Below are positions 62,385-64,000 of a DNA stretch of 64,000 nt, piece after piece. Each line of letters opens with the position of its first letter. Position 1 is the first letter of the stretch. The notes under the pieces are model-generated. The model searched no databases. It was given only the letters and a program-made list of their open reading frames with translations, and was not told the origin of the DNA. Source of the stretch: Thalassotalea agarivorans (GTDB lineage Bacteria; Pseudomonadota; Gammaproteobacteria; Enterobacterales; Alteromonadaceae); contig NZ_AP027363.1 of NCBI RefSeq assembly GCF_030295955.1, positions 992,001 through 1,056,000 on the forward strand. Direction: 5' to 3'. The position numbers were made by a program, and so were the translations under genes.

Positions 62385-62828
62385 ATGCCAGTAGTCAATC
62401 GAAGTTCGCTTGTAATGCACAGCGCAGAACAGATGTTCCAGCTGATAAATGATATTGCAGCGTACCCTGAATTTGTGCCAGATTGCCACGATAGCAAGGT
62501 ACTAGAAAGCAGTGATTCACAAATGACGGCATCTTTATTAGTTGCCAAAGGCGGTATTAAAAAGTGGTTTACGACCAAAAATACCTTAGTGTCGAATGAA
62601 TCGGTTGAAATGTCCTTGGTTGATGGGCCGTTTAAAAAGTTAACCGGTAAATGGCATTTAACTAAATTGTCAGACGAGGCCTGTAAAATAAACTTAGAAT
62701 TGCAGTACGAGTTTTCAAGCAAAGTATTTGATCTTGCCTTTGGGAAAGCATTTAACCATATGGCCAATAACATGGTGCAAGCCTTTATAGCGCGTGCGAA
62801 GGATAAATTTGGGGGAGCCAATGGCTGA
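62385..62828 (+). CDS. ratA: RatA/Coq10-like START-domain ubiquinone-binding protein
   Basis: 147 aa. The SRPBCC (START-like) fold of the RatA/YfjG family is shown by MPVVNRSSLVMHSAEQMFQL, AAYPEFVPDC and LVDGPFKKLTGKWHL. Proposed roles are quinone binding in respiration or inhibition of ribosome association. It is divergent from smpB and overlaps rnfH by eight bases, the conserved neighbourhood. Confidence 0.93.
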   Translation: MPVVNRSSLVMHSAEQMFQLINDIAAYPEFVPDCHDSKVLESSDSQMTASLLVAKGGIKKWFTTKNTLVSNESVEMSLVDGPFKKLTGKWHLTKLSDEACKINLELQYEFSSKVFDLAFGKAFNHMANNMVQAFIARAKDKFGGANG

Positions 62829-63159
62829 GCAGATTCACATTGAAGTGGTATATGGTACGCCGACAAAACAAGAGTTACTGTCATTATCGGTAGCGCAAGG
62901 TAGCACGGTGGAACAAGCGATTGAAGAATCAGGAATTGTTGATTTGTTTCCTGAAATTGATTTAGCCACTAATAAAGTAGGCATTTGGAATCGCAATGCC
63001 AAGTTAAGCGACGAAGTGGCAGATTACGATCGCATTGAAATATATCGCCCGTTAATTGCTGACCCTAAAGAGGTACGCAAACGCAGAGCGGAAAAAGCCA
63101 AAGCGGAAGGACGCGCGGATAAAGTAACCGGTGGCAGAGTAAACCCGCTGAAAAAGTAA
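62821..63159 (+). CDS. rnfH: RnfH family protein
   Basis: 112 aa from the ATG at 62821 (MAEQIHIEVVYG), preceded by GGGGGAG. It has an ubiquitin-like beta-grasp fold with VYGTPTKQELLSL and DRIEIYRPLIADPKEVRKRR. RnfH is conserved next to ratA; function unknown. A longer frame from 62794 would remove the usual start. Confidence 0.93.
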   Translation: MAEQIHIEVVYGTPTKQELLSLSVAQGSTVEQAIEESGIVDLFPEIDLATNKVGIWNRNAKLSDEVADYDRIEIYRPLIADPKEVRKRRAEKAKAEGRADKVTGGRVNPLKK

Positions 63160-63160
63160 T

Positions 63161-63188
63161 AAAAAAGCGACCTGATGGTCGCTTTTTT
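63161..63188. terminator. Terminator between rnfH and bamE
   Basis: AAAAAAGCGACC and GGTCGCTTTTTT form a perfect stem with a short loop TGAT. Confidence 0.92.
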
Positions 63189-63201
63189 GATTGGAACTTG
63201 T

Positions 63202-63549
63202 TTAGTTCACCATAGGAGTGTAAAAACTCTCGGGTAACTCATAATCGCCTTCGGCTTTTACTACACGGTCATTCTCAAAATAAACCGTAAATTTGCGCGA
63301 AATATTCAGATCTGAACTTTTACCTGATTTAAAGCGATACACATAATGCCACACGTCTGATGAAAACGGGTCTTCAACCACAGGCGTGCCAAGAACAAAT
63401 TTAACTTGCTCTTTGGTCATCTGGATTTGTAACTTGTCGATGTCTCTTTGCTCAACAAAGTTTCCTTGTGGGATATCTCTTTTATAAACCCAACTTGAAC
63501 AACCACTTAACGCCAACACTAAGGCGAGGGAAATACTTCTAACCAACAT
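63202..63549 (-). CDS. bamE: Outer membrane protein assembly factor BamE (SmpA)
   Basis: 115 aa lipoprotein (lipobox LSGC, Cys17) with the BamE core: IPQGNFVEQRDIDKLQIQMT, KEQVKFVLGTPVVEDPF and WHYVYRFK. BamE binds BamD and phosphatidylglycerol in the BAM complex that inserts outer membrane beta-barrels. Convergent with rnfH, as usual. Confidence 0.95.
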   Translation of the reverse strand: MLVRSISLALVLALSGCSSWVYKRDIPQGNFVEQRDIDKLQIQMTKEQVKFVLGTPVVEDPFSSDVWHYVYRFKSGKSSDLNISRKFTVYFENDRVVKAEGDYELPESFYTPMVN

Positions 63550-63644
63550 GAAACTTTATAAATCCTAAAATTATTGAAGTGCGATAATAACCAAGCAGCC
63601 CGTGATATACAAAACAATTTTACAAAATCGTTCAAATTCGGCTG

Positions 63645-64000
63645 CTAGCTTGCTAAAAGCTCTTCGGCATTAGCTAGGCTACTGTCTGTAATTGTATCGC
63701 CAGCCAACAAACGAGCAATTTCTTCGACACGATTTTGCGCATTAAGTTCCCTTACCGACGTTTCTGTGTGTTCACCGTCGGTTAGTTTAGCGACAAACAG
63801 TTGCTGGTGGCCTTTACTCGCTACCTGAGGCAGGTGAGTCACGCATATCACTTGCGTATGCTCGCCTAGTTGTTTTAGTTTTTTACCCACCATAGCAGCG
63901 GTTGGGCCGCTGATACCGACATCTACTTCATCAAAAATTAATGTTGGTGTGGTTACACGGCTAGCCAAGATAACTTGCATTGCTAGGCTAATACGCGACA
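63645..64000 (-). CDS. recN: DNA repair protein RecN, C-terminal part (extends beyond window)
   Basis: About 118 codons of the C-terminal ABC-ATPase half of RecN, open to the window edge. The Walker B/D-loop motif is [20 protein letters not shown], followed by the switch [11 protein letters not shown] and the conserved [15 protein letters not shown]. RecN is an SMC-like protein for double-strand break repair. A lipoprotein gene (bamE) lies just downstream, a conserved pair. Confidence 0.95.
   Translation of the reverse strand, partial: SRISLAMQVILASRVTTPTLIFDEVDVGISGPTAAMVGKKLKQLGEHTQVICVTHLPQVASKGHQQLFVAKLTDGEHTETSVRELNAQNRVEEIARLLAGDTITDSSLANAEELLAS

Noticed and set aside
1-64000. CRISPR arrays or tRNA genes
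   Set aside because: I saw no regularly spaced repeats of CRISPR type and no cloverleaf besides the tRNA-like part of tmRNA.

Overview
The window looks like the chromosome of a marine gammaproteobacterium of the order Alteromonadales; Colwelliaceae, for example Thalassotalea or Colwellia, is my best guess. The grounds are the conserved neighbourhoods mutH/rppH-ptsP-lgt-thyA and recN/bamE-rnfH-ratA-smpB-ssrA, moderate-to-low GC, cold/marine-type repair genes (CPD photolyase plus DASH cryptochrome) and a glucosylglycerate compatible-solute operon. No species can be assigned from the sequence alone.

Layout. 1-4.2 kb: a molybdenum hydroxylase operon (XdhC- and MocA-type maturation proteins, [2Fe-2S] subunit, Tat-exported molybdopterin subunit). 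4.3-13.5 kb: mixed housekeeping and envelope genes (DUF2058, Sel1-repeat protein, lipoprotein, glutaredoxin, MsrPQ, a tandem amidohydrolase pair, mutarotase, TlpA-like thioredoxin). 13.5-19.4 kb: mutH, rppH, ptsP, a TauE/SafE permease, lgt and the first 165 codons of thyA.

19.37-39.61 kb is the centre of interest: a 20.2-kb mobile element inserted inside the chromosomal thyA, six codons after the catalytic cysteine. The 3' part of thyA resumes at 39,611. The element is flanked by ATACAT direct repeats (19371-19376 and 39605-39610), with imperfect inverted repeats just inside. At its right end is an overlapping five-gene operon reading inward: three tyrosine recombinases (403, 997 and 682 aa), a small HTH/coiled-coil protein, and a complete thymidylate synthase of a different subfamily from the host's. 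The four recombination genes resemble the ginABCD module of GInts islands and, more distantly, Tn554 tnpABC. The element thus destroys an important host gene and supplies a heterologous replacement from its own recombination operon. Its cargo is a helicase operon with a divergent XRE regulator, decayed genes (a HEAT-like protein and a frameshifted DUF45 metalloprotease), and a metal-efflux cluster (CadR-like MerR regulator, two CDF transporters, a transglutaminase-like protein, a CzcI-like protein, and RND adaptor and pump).

40.0-45.4 kb: a lipoprotein and a four-gene operon that together would form a closed glucosylglycerate cycle (glycerate kinase, glucosyl-3-phosphoglycerate synthase, phosphatase, GH13 phosphorylase). 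45.5-58.1 kb: DTW tRNA-modification protein, GNAT, guaC, gabD, phrB, BamA-like porin, NnrS, phospholipase D lipoprotein, DUF6090 protein, a 47-aa DUF2256 protein, DASH cryptochrome and a lipoprotein. 58.15-61.39 kb: a small degraded island at the 3' end of ssrA, marked by a 51-bp direct repeat. 61.4-64.0 kb: ssrA, smpB, ratA, rnfH, bamE and the 3' end of recN.
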